Positions 11,192 to 21,949 of a stretch of 64,000 bases of DNA are shown in pieces; positions within the stretch are counted from its first letter, which is position 1, and each line of letters opens with the position of its first letter. The notes below the pieces were generated by a model. That model was not told the DNA's origin. It was given only the letters and a program-made list of their open reading frames with translations, and did not search any database. The stretch lies in contig CACRXP010000634.1 of assembly GCA_902702965.1 (NCBI GenBank), positions 62,001-126,000 on the forward strand, written 5' to 3'. The translations under genes and the position numbers were made by a program. Source of the DNA: Spirometra erinaceieuropaei. Its lineage: Eukaryota > Platyhelminthes > Cestoda > Diphyllobothriidea > Diphyllobothriidae.

Positions 11192-12290
11192 CTAGGGGCC
11201 TTATGAAAGAGTCTAGGGTATCGAACTGACTATCTTGCTATGAAGATATACGGAGACGACTTTATCCTGATGTCTAGATTTTACATGATTCGTTTTTGCA
11301 TGCGTTATATCTATTCCGCTGGCAAGTCAGAATACGCAAACTATTGAAATATCCTTGATCTTTCCGCGTGAATTATTTGGTTGGTTAATGCAGAAATTTA
11401 TTAGATATGCTGTATGAAAGCCTTAAAAATCAATGAGCAAGGAGGTACTGGTAAATGCTACATGTTATATGGCATGCAATCGTAAAATATAAACACAGAA
11501 CAGATTAAAGGCAGATGCTTTTCTGACAAATAGTCCGCGTGCTGTCTTTATTTCAAATTAAACTTGAAATAGAACGACAATTAAGAAGTGTTCTTAATCC
11601 CCAAGATACTCATTAGTTCCTAGGAGGCAATGATAGGTCTGCAGCTATTGAACAAGTCGGCACTTTCCAATAATTTGAACCTATACTGCAAACATTTAAA
11701 CAGTATTTGAAACCTATGTTCTCATAATACTTTTCTGTCGGGTCGGTATATTTAAATGGTATTCCTTCGTAAGTGAAGCATGCGTGCGATAAGAGAAATC
11801 AATTTAAATTTGCTTCTACATACGGGTACAGTGTGGGAATAAGGAGTTGGTTTAAGAAGTGAAAGGCAAGTATTCCGGAGACATTTAGGCTTAACGAGGA
11901 AGGAAGGGGAGCTTGAAGTAGTTTGTGCATTTGACCGACATTTCGTTGTAAGATGCGTAAAATGTGGGATAATTTAAGTTTCGCGCGCAAGATGAGATTT
12001 CGTAACTTGGTGGTTCTGACCTTTGCTTTTGCTAGCAGAAGTTAACCGTCTAGTGGGATCACGCAAATCAAACGTCCTTCTCCGAAAAGTTGCTTACTCC
12101 AGCGTTCGTTCATAATGTCATGGATGTACAAAGGGAAAAAAAGGCCATACCAAGAGTCATTAACGCACATATTGCTGATTTCGGAAATCGTAAGGATTGG
12201 GGTTAATCTTATCGTGCGGTGGAAAAGGGTCTCCAAGAACTTCCGCAGACCACTGAGGTAACTTCAGGTGCCTGCCAAACGATTGAGAAG
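11192..12290. other. No supported gene
   Basis: A+T-rich DNA downstream of copy B. Short frames on both strands lack splice context or recognisable motifs. Confidence 0.3.
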
Positions 12291-12860
12291 TAGGGTCTTG
12301 TGGGCGAGCTGCCTATAACTACCGTCGTCACAGCCCGGTTGCCCGTTAGCACTCCTCATTCGTGTCGCAGGGCACAGCGTAAACTCGCGGCTGAGCTGGC
12401 CATCACACCTCTGTTCCATGCACAAAAAACAAGAATTTCACGCAACATGCAGAGGACCACCTGGATGGGAATGTCATACAGGCCACCATGCCAGAGTCAT
12501 TATAGCCTGACTACCCGTTCGCGAATGCAAACCGAGCTATTCCGCCACTTGGCAGACAATGGTAGTATAATTTTTTTCTATCAGATTGCTGCAGAGTGTT
12601 TTGCTGTTGACGTCTCTTGACTCCACCTCGTTCTGTCTACCCTTACTAACACCAGTCCGCTGTCCGAGTCGGCCAGCCAAATAATGCTGGTTGAGAGCGC
12701 TGAAACAGTCTGCTGAAGCAGTACGAACCACAGTAGTACAATGCTTCACACAGTGGGAGTAGACTGTTCAGAACACATATGCAGAGGAGGTGTCACGTAA
12801 ACGAGTCGAACAAAACGCGTCACAATTGTGTGAAAGGTGTCCACTGCGTACTTGCCATGT
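12291..12860. other. G+C-richer unclassified repeat-like DNA
   Basis: Base composition rises here relative to the flanks, as it does inside the PLE copies. Frames on both strands are short and overlap. It is probably decayed mobile DNA adjoining the possible GIY-YIG remnant downstream, but I cannot assign it. Confidence 0.3.
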
Positions 12861-13130
12861 GTGCTATCGGGTGTCCTCATGTGCCGTGCGTCTATTGATA
12901 CAAAAGGGAATCTCTCTGCCGCAGGAGCATATGAGTGAGTAGACCCACGCAATGGCTAAGCATGAAGGGACGAAGAGAACAGCTGAGACGCTGACTGCAG
13001 GTGAATGCTGATGCATCAGGCTTTTAATTCTCAGTCTCCGTACGGCAGATCCGCATCGGACGACCGGCCAGATTGGTGAGGCTTGTGTGTCATTGTAATG
13101 ACAAAATTCTGGGGTAAAGTCCATTTCGCT
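12861..13130 (-). mobile_element. Possible decayed GIY-YIG (PLE family A) remnant
   Basis: A minus-strand frame contains V-Y-S-L-I-C-S-C-G, which resembles the I-Y-S-F-T-C-S-C-G opening of the family A endonuclease, at a nucleotide stretch (GCAGGAGCATATGAGTGAGTA) close to the intact copies. The following Y-I-G-R-T block is not preserved. It could be a highly decayed copy or a chance match. Confidence 0.35.
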
Positions 13131-15715
13131 GGTGTTGGAAGTGACGGTGATGAAGTGCTCTCAATGTTGGCGAGGTAGAGGTCGTTATTCTGACTTGTCT
13201 ACAGCGCATATCCGCAGCGACATCACAATGCAGCAGTCGTTTGTTCATCTGCTCGTCATATGTCACTATGAGTTAACCGCTATCTAGCAGCGGCTGTTGC
13301 CTCAGGCATCGCATGAATGCTGAACATTTAAGTGCGACCGGTAATTCGGTAGTGAGGGATCTTTTCTGCCACCTTAGCTTTAGTTTTCGCCGGGACAGCA
13401 GAGGTGAAAGTGACCGGCTCTTCTGGCTTGATTGGCGCAGGTTGACTATGGATTCGTTCTAAATGTTTTCAGAACTACCATTCAGCAAATGTTCAGCTTT
13501 ATGTTGATTCAAATCAATGACGATTTTAAATACAGTCTTGCAGCCAAGCGAACATATCCCTGATATTGTTAATCTGAAGTGCAACTTTATCATTAATTTT
13601 AACACCGTGTCAAGATCAGCGTATGCGCAAAATCAAGTTGGAGTCTCCATTATCAAGGATGCATGTGGCATTTTTATCAATGGCAATTCTTTTTATGTAT
13701 GTGAATGATTTAAGGACTGTTCTCTGAAACAAGATGACAAATTGCTGTGTCAGTATTTGGACGTCAATACAACGATTTACCGTCTCTCGACCAAAGTTTT
13801 GCGTATAAAGTCTTTTTTTACCTAGTACGCACATACTGCTGCAGTTGAGGGTAATATCCACCTGTCCATAAACATTTATGGTAAAAGCATATGGACTGCG
13901 ATGAGAGCAACTCTGAATTCCTGAATATCCGAAAAGGTATTCATGTCATATGAAGGAATTTTTGATTGATGAAATCCGTGCTAGATCATGCGTTTTCATT
14001 TTCTGTCGTGTATCTTTTTGCTTATGGACAGCGTTCCGCCGTTAGGATATTACGTTACGCCAATGATAACTATGGAGCGCTCTGACGATACTAGACGAAA
14101 TATTCTCCAGAAGGCCCTTTATATTCTATGAAAAACACATCCACTTTATGTCGCATACTAATATCAATCAAAGGATTTGGCGTTGGGGATAGAAAGCCAG
14201 TACTTTTCAATTATTAAAATATACTACTTAAAAGCTGAAATATTAGAATCCCAACACCTCCTAAATCAATTCCACTTGGTTAAAATATGTAATCAATAGA
14301 ACTCGTAGACTTAGAACTCCCAGTTTCGTCTTGTCTGGCAGAGGGCATCGCCGTTGTTTACCTCACAACTTTTGCATTACTTTAAGTGCCAATCACCTCA
14401 GAAATGTTGCAGCTTACAAAGCGCGCTATACTCATAGCCCAACAGTCCTGCGTTGAGTCACGTCATTACGCTGTTGTGCAGTTACTGCTTCATATAAACT
14501 TATCCAGCAGATAGAGCAAGCTACTTTATGGAAGCTGACATAATTTAACCCGTAGACCAATATATATTCCCGTAAGGATCTGGAGAGCATGTACTATGCA
14601 TGCGTAATCGACTTTGATCTCCTCGTGGTCGACGGCCAGCGCACTTGCGCGATATCTGTGTCCGTGACCGGCTGCAGTTGTCGCTGCAAGTCCTGGGCGT
14701 CCGTGGGTCCTGCCTTATGACCCAATGGACATGTGCGAACCACGTTTGGCTGCTTGGGCAATACGGTGGGTGGATGTCAGACGTCGGTCGCGTGAACTCC
14801 ACCTGGCCCTTCCCGCTGCTGCTAAGGTGATGACTACTAAAAACTGCTGTTTTTCGTCAGTGCTCTCGGCCCGAACTGGACTGACTGGAATCTTATAAGT
14901 AGCACTAAGTAGGACGGACAAAGATCGATAATTCTGTAGATTTCATCAAATGATGATCGTTCCCGGTGAATGCGTGTGGGAGTGTAAAAAATAATTAATC
15001 GGTCTTCCAAGAGATACATGTCAACGACATTACTGTGAGCGAAATGTATGCTCATCTCCAGTGTGATGGGACTAGAAGTGATTAATCCTAAGCATTGTAT
15101 GAGGCATTAGTTTTAAACAAGTGATTAGAAAAATAAAGATGTTCCATGTGTTCGCATGACATGCGAAGCATATCCAGTACGCTTTTCTGCGGAATGTTCC
15201 TGGCTTCTTCGTCCGGTTCCGAAGCATCACAAACATCAATGCAGATTTAAATATGACAGTGGAATATATGAAATAAAGTTTTAAATATGTGCTTTGGTCT
15301 GCTCGACAACATCTACTTGTATAAGAAAGTTCGGAAAAATCCTATCGGCCACACACCTGTCCGTCTTGTATTGACGTCACTGCAAGCGTTTGCGGACTAC
15401 TATGTAGGTGGCCAATGTTTCCTCCGGATTGTTACTCAGCTGGTGAATCTGTGCATCGTCAAAATCTGCAACAGGAGGTCTAGAAATATAAAGCATTTTT
15501 TTGCGTTCAACGTTAATAAACAATGATACGAGCAAGGGTGTGTCTCTAATAAAAGCGTGTATGAAAAAGATTATTGCGAACAACAGTTTTTTTCCTAAAT
15601 TAATGTCGCGTGATGTCAAAATTCTTCTATCCAACAGTATATCATCTAAAACAAAAACCCGAATGTTCATGATTATTGGGGAGAACAGATTTGTGAATTT
15701 AGGCTGTTGCTAGTG
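13131..15715. other. No supported gene; G+C-rich patch at 14.6-14.85 kb
   Basis: No gene is supported. A G+C-rich patch near 14600-14850 has open frames on both strands with no recognisable motif. Another region, 15290-15710, has overlapping frames, also unassigned. Confidence 0.3.
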
Positions 15716-16285
15716 CCTGTTAGCGTAGGCCTTTAGAGAAGCGTGTTAGTGTACGGTAGACAACCTAGAATGCTTCCTTGGCATCGACTCGGTGATTAAT
15801 ATAGACTAATGTGCTTAAATATAACTCGAAAGCGATCCGGTCTCACCTATGTCTAACCAGTCGGGCATATGTTCACGTACCCTCTTATAAAGGCTTCTCG
15901 TTGTGCGGCCGATGTATCCTGCTCCAAAAGAGCAAGTGAATGAGTAGATGCACATTGATGTGGCCTCCAACGGTAGTTTTTCGCCGTGAGGAATGCTCTC
16001 GTGATAGCCGTAGTTAAGCGCAGTCTGACTTGTTTGCTCGCTGCGTCCCCTGCAAAAGACAATCTTATGAATACATCTGTCTTTTCTGCAGTCGCAACAA
16101 TGGGCATTGCAATGCGTTCCCCAAAATTTCGGAGTATAAATATATCTGGGTATCCGCTCTCGCAAATTGTGTTTCACAGCTGTTGGGGCTCTGCCTCAAT
16201 AGCTTCAGGTGAGCAGATGCGCTTCACTCTAGCTGCCAATTTTTAGACTAGATTTCGTTTGATGTTGAGGGGAAAAAATTTGAGG
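15716..16285 (-). mobile_element. Penelope-like element family A, copy 2 (GIY-YIG part)
   Basis: Minus-strand frames in this interval, separated by frameshifts, give the RT thumb and linker (the block V-A-T-A-E-K-T-D-V-F-I near 16095) and the GIY-YIG endonuclease with C-I-Y-S-F-T-C-S-F-G-A-G-Y-I-G-R-T. The C-terminal part is interrupted. The copy is 5'-truncated at about 16285, where an RT fragment in the opposite orientation begins. Confidence 0.65.
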
Positions 16286-16289
16286 CAAT

Positions 16290-16500
16290 TAATGGCCTCG
16301 TCTTCTACGGTCGGTACGTGTACGATATCTCCTGTCTGGCGGATGGTACCACCGATATCGACGACCTTGCCCAAAAGTTCATCAGTACGAATCACTCGCT
16401 AAAGGTCACTGCCGAGTCTGAAGCAGATATCAAAATTGCGTTTATCGATGGCTATAACGGACACCCTTCAACTCTTTTGTCGTATGCGGAATAAAGACAT
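16290..16500 (+). mobile_element. Penelope-like element family A, inverted RT fragment
   Basis: The plus strand encodes the RT palm from G-R-Y-V-Y-D-I-S (the usual Y-V-D-D-I-F with the first catalytic Asp replaced by Tyr) through H-S-L-K-V-T-A-E-S-E-A-D. It faces away from the minus-strand endonuclease part, so the two are joined head to head. The catalytic change and truncation make it inactive. Confidence 0.6.
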
Positions 16501-18060
16501 TTTTGACTTTATCCCACTGCATGGTACCAGTTGTTTATAGTTTTTAATAGCCTATCTACACGTAGCATTCATGAATATGAGCGTGAAACCTGTTTAGGCT
16601 GGTAGCTGCGTTGCTGGTGTCTTGCCTGCCTGATAGTCTCATAGGAGCCAAATTAAGAAGAGGCCACCCGCTAAAAAATGTCAGCAATACAGCCATTAAG
16701 TCCATGAACGGGCGGCATAGGAGTTTGCTGGAATCTTGTAAATCATTGATCTACTGTGATAAACAGCAAACTCGGTTTACCTTAGAGCACCCACCATTGA
16801 ATTTTGTAATATCTAGAACCAAGTCGATTATTGTGTTTTTAATCTGAACAAGTATTAAAACAACCACCAATAACGAAAATGTGAAAATATCAACAACCTA
16901 ACACAAATTTGCTGTTCTCTAGAGACGTTTGAAATACAGTTATCGCTCCTTCTTTATAAAATTGCATGTCTGTCGACCCTGTTTTATAAGGCCTATTAGG
17001 TTACTGTCTGCAATTTTTGTTATTTCTCTAGACCACGTTTCCCCGTGTATTCGGCCTGCAGTTTGATGTCACTGTATAAGCAGACAACCGGAAGATTTTG
17101 GCTTTCCATGTTGACGTCTTACTTTCTAGGTATTTCGCAGTCTGCAGTTGACTGAACTATCAACGTTTCAATTGCTCAATTCTATTCGTTATCACATTGT
17201 CAGTTCGCTTAAGATAAAACCGCCCTTAGTGTCTATGCGACCTGAACTGTGATTTATTAAGGAATTTATAAACGGTATGTGGCTTTTGTCATTGACTTGG
17301 AGTAAGAAAATAAAATGGAAAGTTAAAAGAAGAACACAGACATGAAATCAGACCGAAAGTATAGTAAAAACGAAAAGCGAGTTTCTGTGAGGTCAAGAAA
17401 GTACATCAAATATAGACTAAGGCGGCATTACTGAATGCACAAAAACCTAGGACGGAACACCTCCTTTTTGGAAAAGTGAGTAACCGAACATGGGCAGCAC
17501 TGAAAACAGTGATTATGCAATGGGTGACCAATGGAAGTGTCGTAGTGACGGACGAGCGTAAGTTTTATACTCGGTGGCCAACAGTCGGCTACGGACAATA
17601 TATCGTCAACCGTAGCCGAAATATCGTATATTCCACAACAGACGGGCATACTAACAGGATAGGAGCGTACTCGGGCCGCCTAAATAGCTAACCGGTACCC
17701 GATAGGAAGGTATGGACTCATGTAGACGAAGCACTGTATCGACTGTGGTACAATGTAGGATCACATAACCGGCCGGATGAATTGTATGTCTTTGTCCAAC
17801 ACGCAGCCGAAGCCTACTCCGTCAACACAGGAGACAATTAGATAGGCAAGCGGATACCAACGACTGAGCAGGGGAATGCATGAAGAAAAAACGAGAACAC
17901 GGTGTGGAAGAAGCGCAGAAGTCAACGAAACACTGGAGGGACAACCGTCGCAACCGGAGGGAAGGGTTTTTGATAAGTGACTAAATAGATAAGTTTTTGA
18001 CATTGTCGACAAAGAAAAAGGAGTTGCGAAAATTCCCATAGCAGTAATCAGAAGACGAGG
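16501..18060. other. No supported gene
   Basis: I see no recognisable gene. The part from 17430 to 18060 has a balanced base composition and overlapping frames on both strands, as in decayed elements, but no motif allows assignment. Confidence 0.3.
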
Positions 18061-18101
18061 TGGCGAGCATACGTAGCTTTCGATAAATTCTCGTCGGGCC
18101 A
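18061..18101 (-). ncRNA. Degenerate hammerhead-like motif, PLE family A
   Basis: On the minus strand, stem I pairs TGGC with GCCA. A CCGACGA core follows, in which the usual U4 of CTGANGA is C. GAAA is preserved, followed by stem III (AGC with GCT) and C before stem I. The layout matches the copies at 9.64 and 21.90 kb. The core substitution should abolish cleavage. It lies about 180 nt beyond the endonuclease stop of the adjacent PLE. Confidence 0.5.
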
Positions 18102-18180
18102 GTACAGTTATATGAGAACGGGGTAGAAGAAAAACACGTCAGCGATAAGAAAAATCGATAAAAGTTCTACTTAAAACACG

Positions 18181-18260
18181 GGCAGGGTGTGGGAATGTGG
18201 GGGGGGGAGGGTGGGGTGGGTAATAGCAGTCATTGTCAGGGCCGGGGTGAGAGCGGAAGG
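18181..18260. repeat. G-rich low-complexity tract
   Basis: The plus strand has runs of G (up to nine in a row near 18199) in the 3' untranslated region of the minus-strand PLE, which is therefore C-rich in its RNA. It is simple sequence with possible quadruplex potential on the plus strand. Confidence 0.5.
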
Positions 18261-18278
18261 GCGCGAAGTGTAGCAGCG

Positions 18279-19858
18279 TTAGTCGACCTTCGACCACTGT
18301 AGGCGCGGAGCCTGAACGTGGTTCTTCTGCGCGCATAAGATTGGCTTTCGTAGCCTAATGGCGGCTGCTTCCGCTGTCGCTAACAGGCGCTGGCCTAGTA
18401 GCTTAGGGTAGTTCGATGGGACCTTATAAATTACACGAAAAGCTTCGTTGGGGTCCACGCGATGTCCGGAATCGACAACATGCGCGAGAATGGCGCTGTC
18501 TATTCTCCTAGTTTCACCTTTTGCCAGCCATTCGGGAAGGTGTTCGCGTATTCTCTTGGATAAGCGCCTACTCGTGCGACCAATATAACCTGCTCCTAAG
18601 GGGCAAGTGAAGGAATATATGCACATTGAGGTGGTCTGCGGTGGCAACTTATCCTTCCCTTCTCCACGTAAAATCGGGTTAGTGGAGAATGCTATTTGAA
18701 CCCTTGCTGCTGGGAAGGTTCGCGAGACAGCTTGATCAAGGCGTCTCCTTAGGAGTTCACTCGCGGCGTCCCCTTGGAAAGGGACCTTGAGGAACAAAGT
18801 CTTCTTTTCGGCGGTCGGTGTGGCGAGTTTGATCGGTCGTTCAGCAATATTCTTTTCAATAAACCTTTCAGGATATCCGTTTTCGCGAAGGAAGTCCTGG
18901 ATTTTTCTGAGCTCCTCCTCGATGCTATCTGTTGAGCAGATTTTTCTAGCCCTTTGTGCCAAACATCGGACTAGATTTCGTTTTGTTGGAGGGGTACGAA
19001 ACTGGCGAAGTTCGTGTATTGTCCAGACCAGGTTTTCTTCCGATAGACGCTTCTTCGGACACTCCCGTCAGGTCTCCTGCTTAGAAAAACATCTAAGAAG
19101 GGGAGCGAACCGGCCGTTTCCATCTCCAGTGTGAATTTGATCGACGGATGTGCCTGATTTGCCGCATCTAAGAGGGTTGCCACATCGGTTTCTGCAGTGG
19201 CAATGGCAAAGATATCGTCAACATAGCGACCGTAATGTTTAAGCTTATCGATCTGTTCGCTTAGTTGGAATCTCTCCAATTTTCCCATGAAGACATCGGC
19301 TAGGAGAGGTCCAAGGGGTGAGCCCATAGCAACGCCGTCTACTTGTCTATAGAGTCGGTTGTCGAACAGAAACTGCACATTCAATGTGCATCTTAGTAAT
19401 AGTTCCTTGAGTGTATTCACCGGAATCCCTATTTCCTGCTGGCTGGTAGATAGAAAATCACAAAGGTAGCCAACTGTCTCGGTGACCGGAACGTTAGTAA
19501 AAAGTGATGAGACGTCTAGCGAGAACATCACCATGCCGTTGACGTTAAGGTCTTTGATGTCGTCAATGAATTCAAAGGTATCTCGGTAGCTGCGTGGTGC
19601 TAGCTGACCCTGTACAGGCTTGAGTTTCTCTGCTAGCCACTTTGCTATCGCATGATACGGAGAGTTTCGCATGTCTAAAATAGGACGGACTGGCAGGCCT
19701 TCCTTATGGATTTTAGGTAGGCCATATATTCGAGGGATATGTGTACCGACTGGTCGAAGCTGTTCTAGGTCACGGTCGCTTATGTGACCCCCTGTGTGGA
19801 GCCTTCTTAGACAGTCGGAGACTGCTATAAACCAGTCATATCCAACCCCGAAGTGTGG
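18279..19858 (-). mobile_element. Penelope-like element family A, copy 3 (near-complete RT + GIY-YIG)
   Basis: This is the best family A copy. The RT frame runs from about 19855 to 18971, beginning G-Y-D-W-F-I-A and including G-L-P-K-I-H-K, the catalytic blocks F-S-L-D-V-S-S-L-F and Y-V-D-D-I-F, M-G-S-P-L-G-P, and K-K-T-W-S-G-Q. The endonuclease frame, 18962-18279, shows C-I-Y-S-F-T-C, G-A-G-Y-I-G-R-T, and R-E-H. The two are separated only by a one-base deletion in an A-run near 18975, which puts a stop after the Q-Q of the RT. Catalytic residues are intact. The N-terminal region is missing: the copy is 5'-truncated at about 19858, facing the CCCTAA array. It is probably inactive but recently so. 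Confidence 0.85.
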
Positions 19859-20129
19859 AAGAACCGAGGCTCGGACTCGCGGTCTGTTAGTTAGAAGTCC
19901 ACGCCATTAAATCACACGGACAACGAGCCCGTTGCAAGTCTTTAATATCCGGACGATACGTATGCATTGTTGCCTCAGCAAAAAACGAAAGGGGGCGCCA
20001 GAGGGTCATGAAAGGCGAGGCAAATTTATGTATTCAACGCACGCAGGGCCTTGGAGGGACGGTGTTTTACTAATGTGAGCGGGGAAGGAAGGAGCGGGTG
20101 AAGACTGGGGTCGAAATAAGTAAGAAAAC
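19859..20129. other. Spacer between PLE and CCCTAA array
   Basis: No gene is visible. It separates the truncated 5' end of PLE copy 3 from the telomere-like array. Confidence 0.4.
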
Positions 20130-20990
20130 CTAAACCCTAACCCTAAATATAGCCCTGCCTGCCAGCGCTATACATAAGAAAAAACCTTAAACCCACGCCG
20201 AAAACACATTTTAACATATAACACTAGCAGTTTAACCTAACGTGAAATATTTATGATAAAGATTTTACGTTAAAATCGAACACTATACAGTAATCATAAA
20301 ATCTAACCTTAAAACTTACGTAAATCCTTAACCTAACATAAAATTTAAGGTCTAGCACTAACCCTGACGTTAACCTAACCCTAGCCGTAAAACCGAAAAA
20401 TAACCCTAAACCAAAACCTTAACCCTATCCATCACCCTTACTATAATCGGAAACCTAACCCTTATCCCAAATGCAACGATTACATATAAATTTGACTCTT
20501 ACTATAAAACCTAACCAAAACCATAATTCTGGAACCTAAACTCAACCTTAAACCATAACCTAACACTATTCCTTATTCTTAGACTACCCATAATTATATT
20601 CGTAACATTAAAACCTAACCTTTGGCATAGCCCTAAAAGCTACCACTGACTATAGGCCTAAAACGTAACCCTAACTCTTTCCCTGACGCCAAAAGCTAAC
20701 ACTAACATAGAAACCTAACCCAAACACTATTTCTAATCATAAGACTAACCCTAAACCTAAACCCAATCGTAGCCTTAAAAACCTAACCGTAACCCCAAAA
20801 CCTAATCCAAACCCTACTGTTAACCCTAACCCTAAAATCTAACCCTTACCGTAATTTTTAAACCTAAATCTAACTTTTACGGTAACACTAAAATCCAACC
20901 ATAACCCTAAACCCTAACATTAGCTGTAATCCTAACCGCAGCCTTTAAACCCACCCCTGACCTTGACCCTAAACATAACGATGAACTCCA
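20130..20990. repeat. Degenerate telomere-like (CCCTAA) array
   Basis: About 860 nt on the plus strand consist of scattered CCCTAA, ACCCTAA and CCTAACC units among diverged variants (for example CCTTAA, CCGTAA and CCATAA). It looks like an old interstitial telomeric array rather than a functional telomere. It lies between two PLE copies whose truncated 5' ends both face it. Confidence 0.8.
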
Positions 20991-21074
20991 ACCCTACCCC
21001 GAGGCTAACGAACACAACGTCAAACCCTATACCTAAGCCAAGAAAATTGTCAAACACAAGAAAGGAAAATGTTA

Positions 21075-21900
21075 ATCGGATAGATTTATCCGCCGAAATA
21101 TTGGGGAACGCGTTGAAAAGCCCACTGTTGCGACTGCGGAAACAAAAGATGTATTCATAAGATTGCCTTTAAAAGGAGACGCAGAGAGCGAACTTGTCCG
21201 ACGGCGCTTAAATACAGCTAGCACGAAAGCATTCCTCACTGCGAATTTACGCGTATGTTTTACAAACTCTTCCTTCTACGTTTTGGAGATAAAAAAACTA
21301 CCGTTGGAGGCCACATCAATGTGCATCTACTCATTCACTTGCTCTTGTGGAGCAGGATAAATCGGCCGCACAACGAGACGCCTGGTAAAGAGGGTACTTG
21401 AACATATGCCCGCCTGGCTAGACAGAGGTGAGAGCCGGTCGATTTCGAGTTCTATTCTCGCGCATTTAATCGATACGAACCACCGGGCCGATGCCAAGAA
21501 AACATTTCAGGTTGTCTACCGTACACCAACATGCTTCTCTAAAGGCCTACGCCAACGGATACTAGCAACGGCCGAGGCAGTAGCGATACGCTTAGTGAAT
21601 CCGGTGTTATACTGTCAGAAAACTCTGACACAAGCGCTTTCGCTGCCGTGGCCAACGCCAACCCCAAGTGATGAAGCCATGCCGCCTCAAATCCCTAATC
21701 AGGATGATATTTACTCCGTGTACTCAACCCAAGAACATTACTCAAAGACTCTCTTACCCCCCTCACCTAGCTCTGACGACTAACACCCGCCGACCTTCTC
21801 ATGCGGGCGGCGTGGGGATGATGAGTGTTAGTGACTTAATAGCCCTTGAGGCATCTGTAAACACTGTTGATTTTGTACATTTTCTTTCGTTCATGTAATT
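21075..21900 (+). mobile_element. Penelope-like element family A, copy 4 (GIY-YIG)
   Basis: The plus-strand copy is 5'-truncated just after the CCCTAA array and starts within the RT-endonuclease linker. The endonuclease frame is open from 21163 to the stop at 21781-21783, except for TAA at 21358-21360, which replaces the codon for the second Tyr of the G-A-G-Y-I-G core. That Tyr is part of the defining GIY-YIG motif, so a single base change kills the enzyme. The flanking motifs C-I-Y-S-F-T-C-S-C-G and E-H-M-P-A-W-L are intact. A hammerhead-like motif follows at 21904. Confidence 0.75.
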
Positions 21901-21903
21901 GAA

Positions 21904-21943
21904 TTGGCCTGAGGAAGAATTTCCGAAAACGTGCGTTCGCCAA
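21904..21943 (+). ncRNA. Hammerhead-ribozyme-like motif, best copy in PLE family A
   Basis: Stem I pairs TTGGC (21904-21908) with GCCAA (21939-21943), five perfect pairs. Core CTGAGGA (21909-21915) is followed by a short stem II (GAA with TTC), GAAA (21925-21928), and stem III A-A-C-G / C-G-T-T with a two-base loop. C at 21938 is the predicted cleavage nucleotide. All invariant positions of a hammerhead core are present. PLE-borne hammerheads with minimal stems are established in eukaryotes. Stem II is weak. Confidence 0.65.
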
Positions 21944-21949
21944 CTTGAC

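Noticed and set aside
18787..19134. Plus-strand frame of 115 codons
   Set aside because: It is the antisense of the PLE RT-endonuclease linker on the minus strand.
20130..20990. True chromosome end
   Set aside because: The array is too diverged, is interrupted, and has long non-telomeric sequence on both sides.
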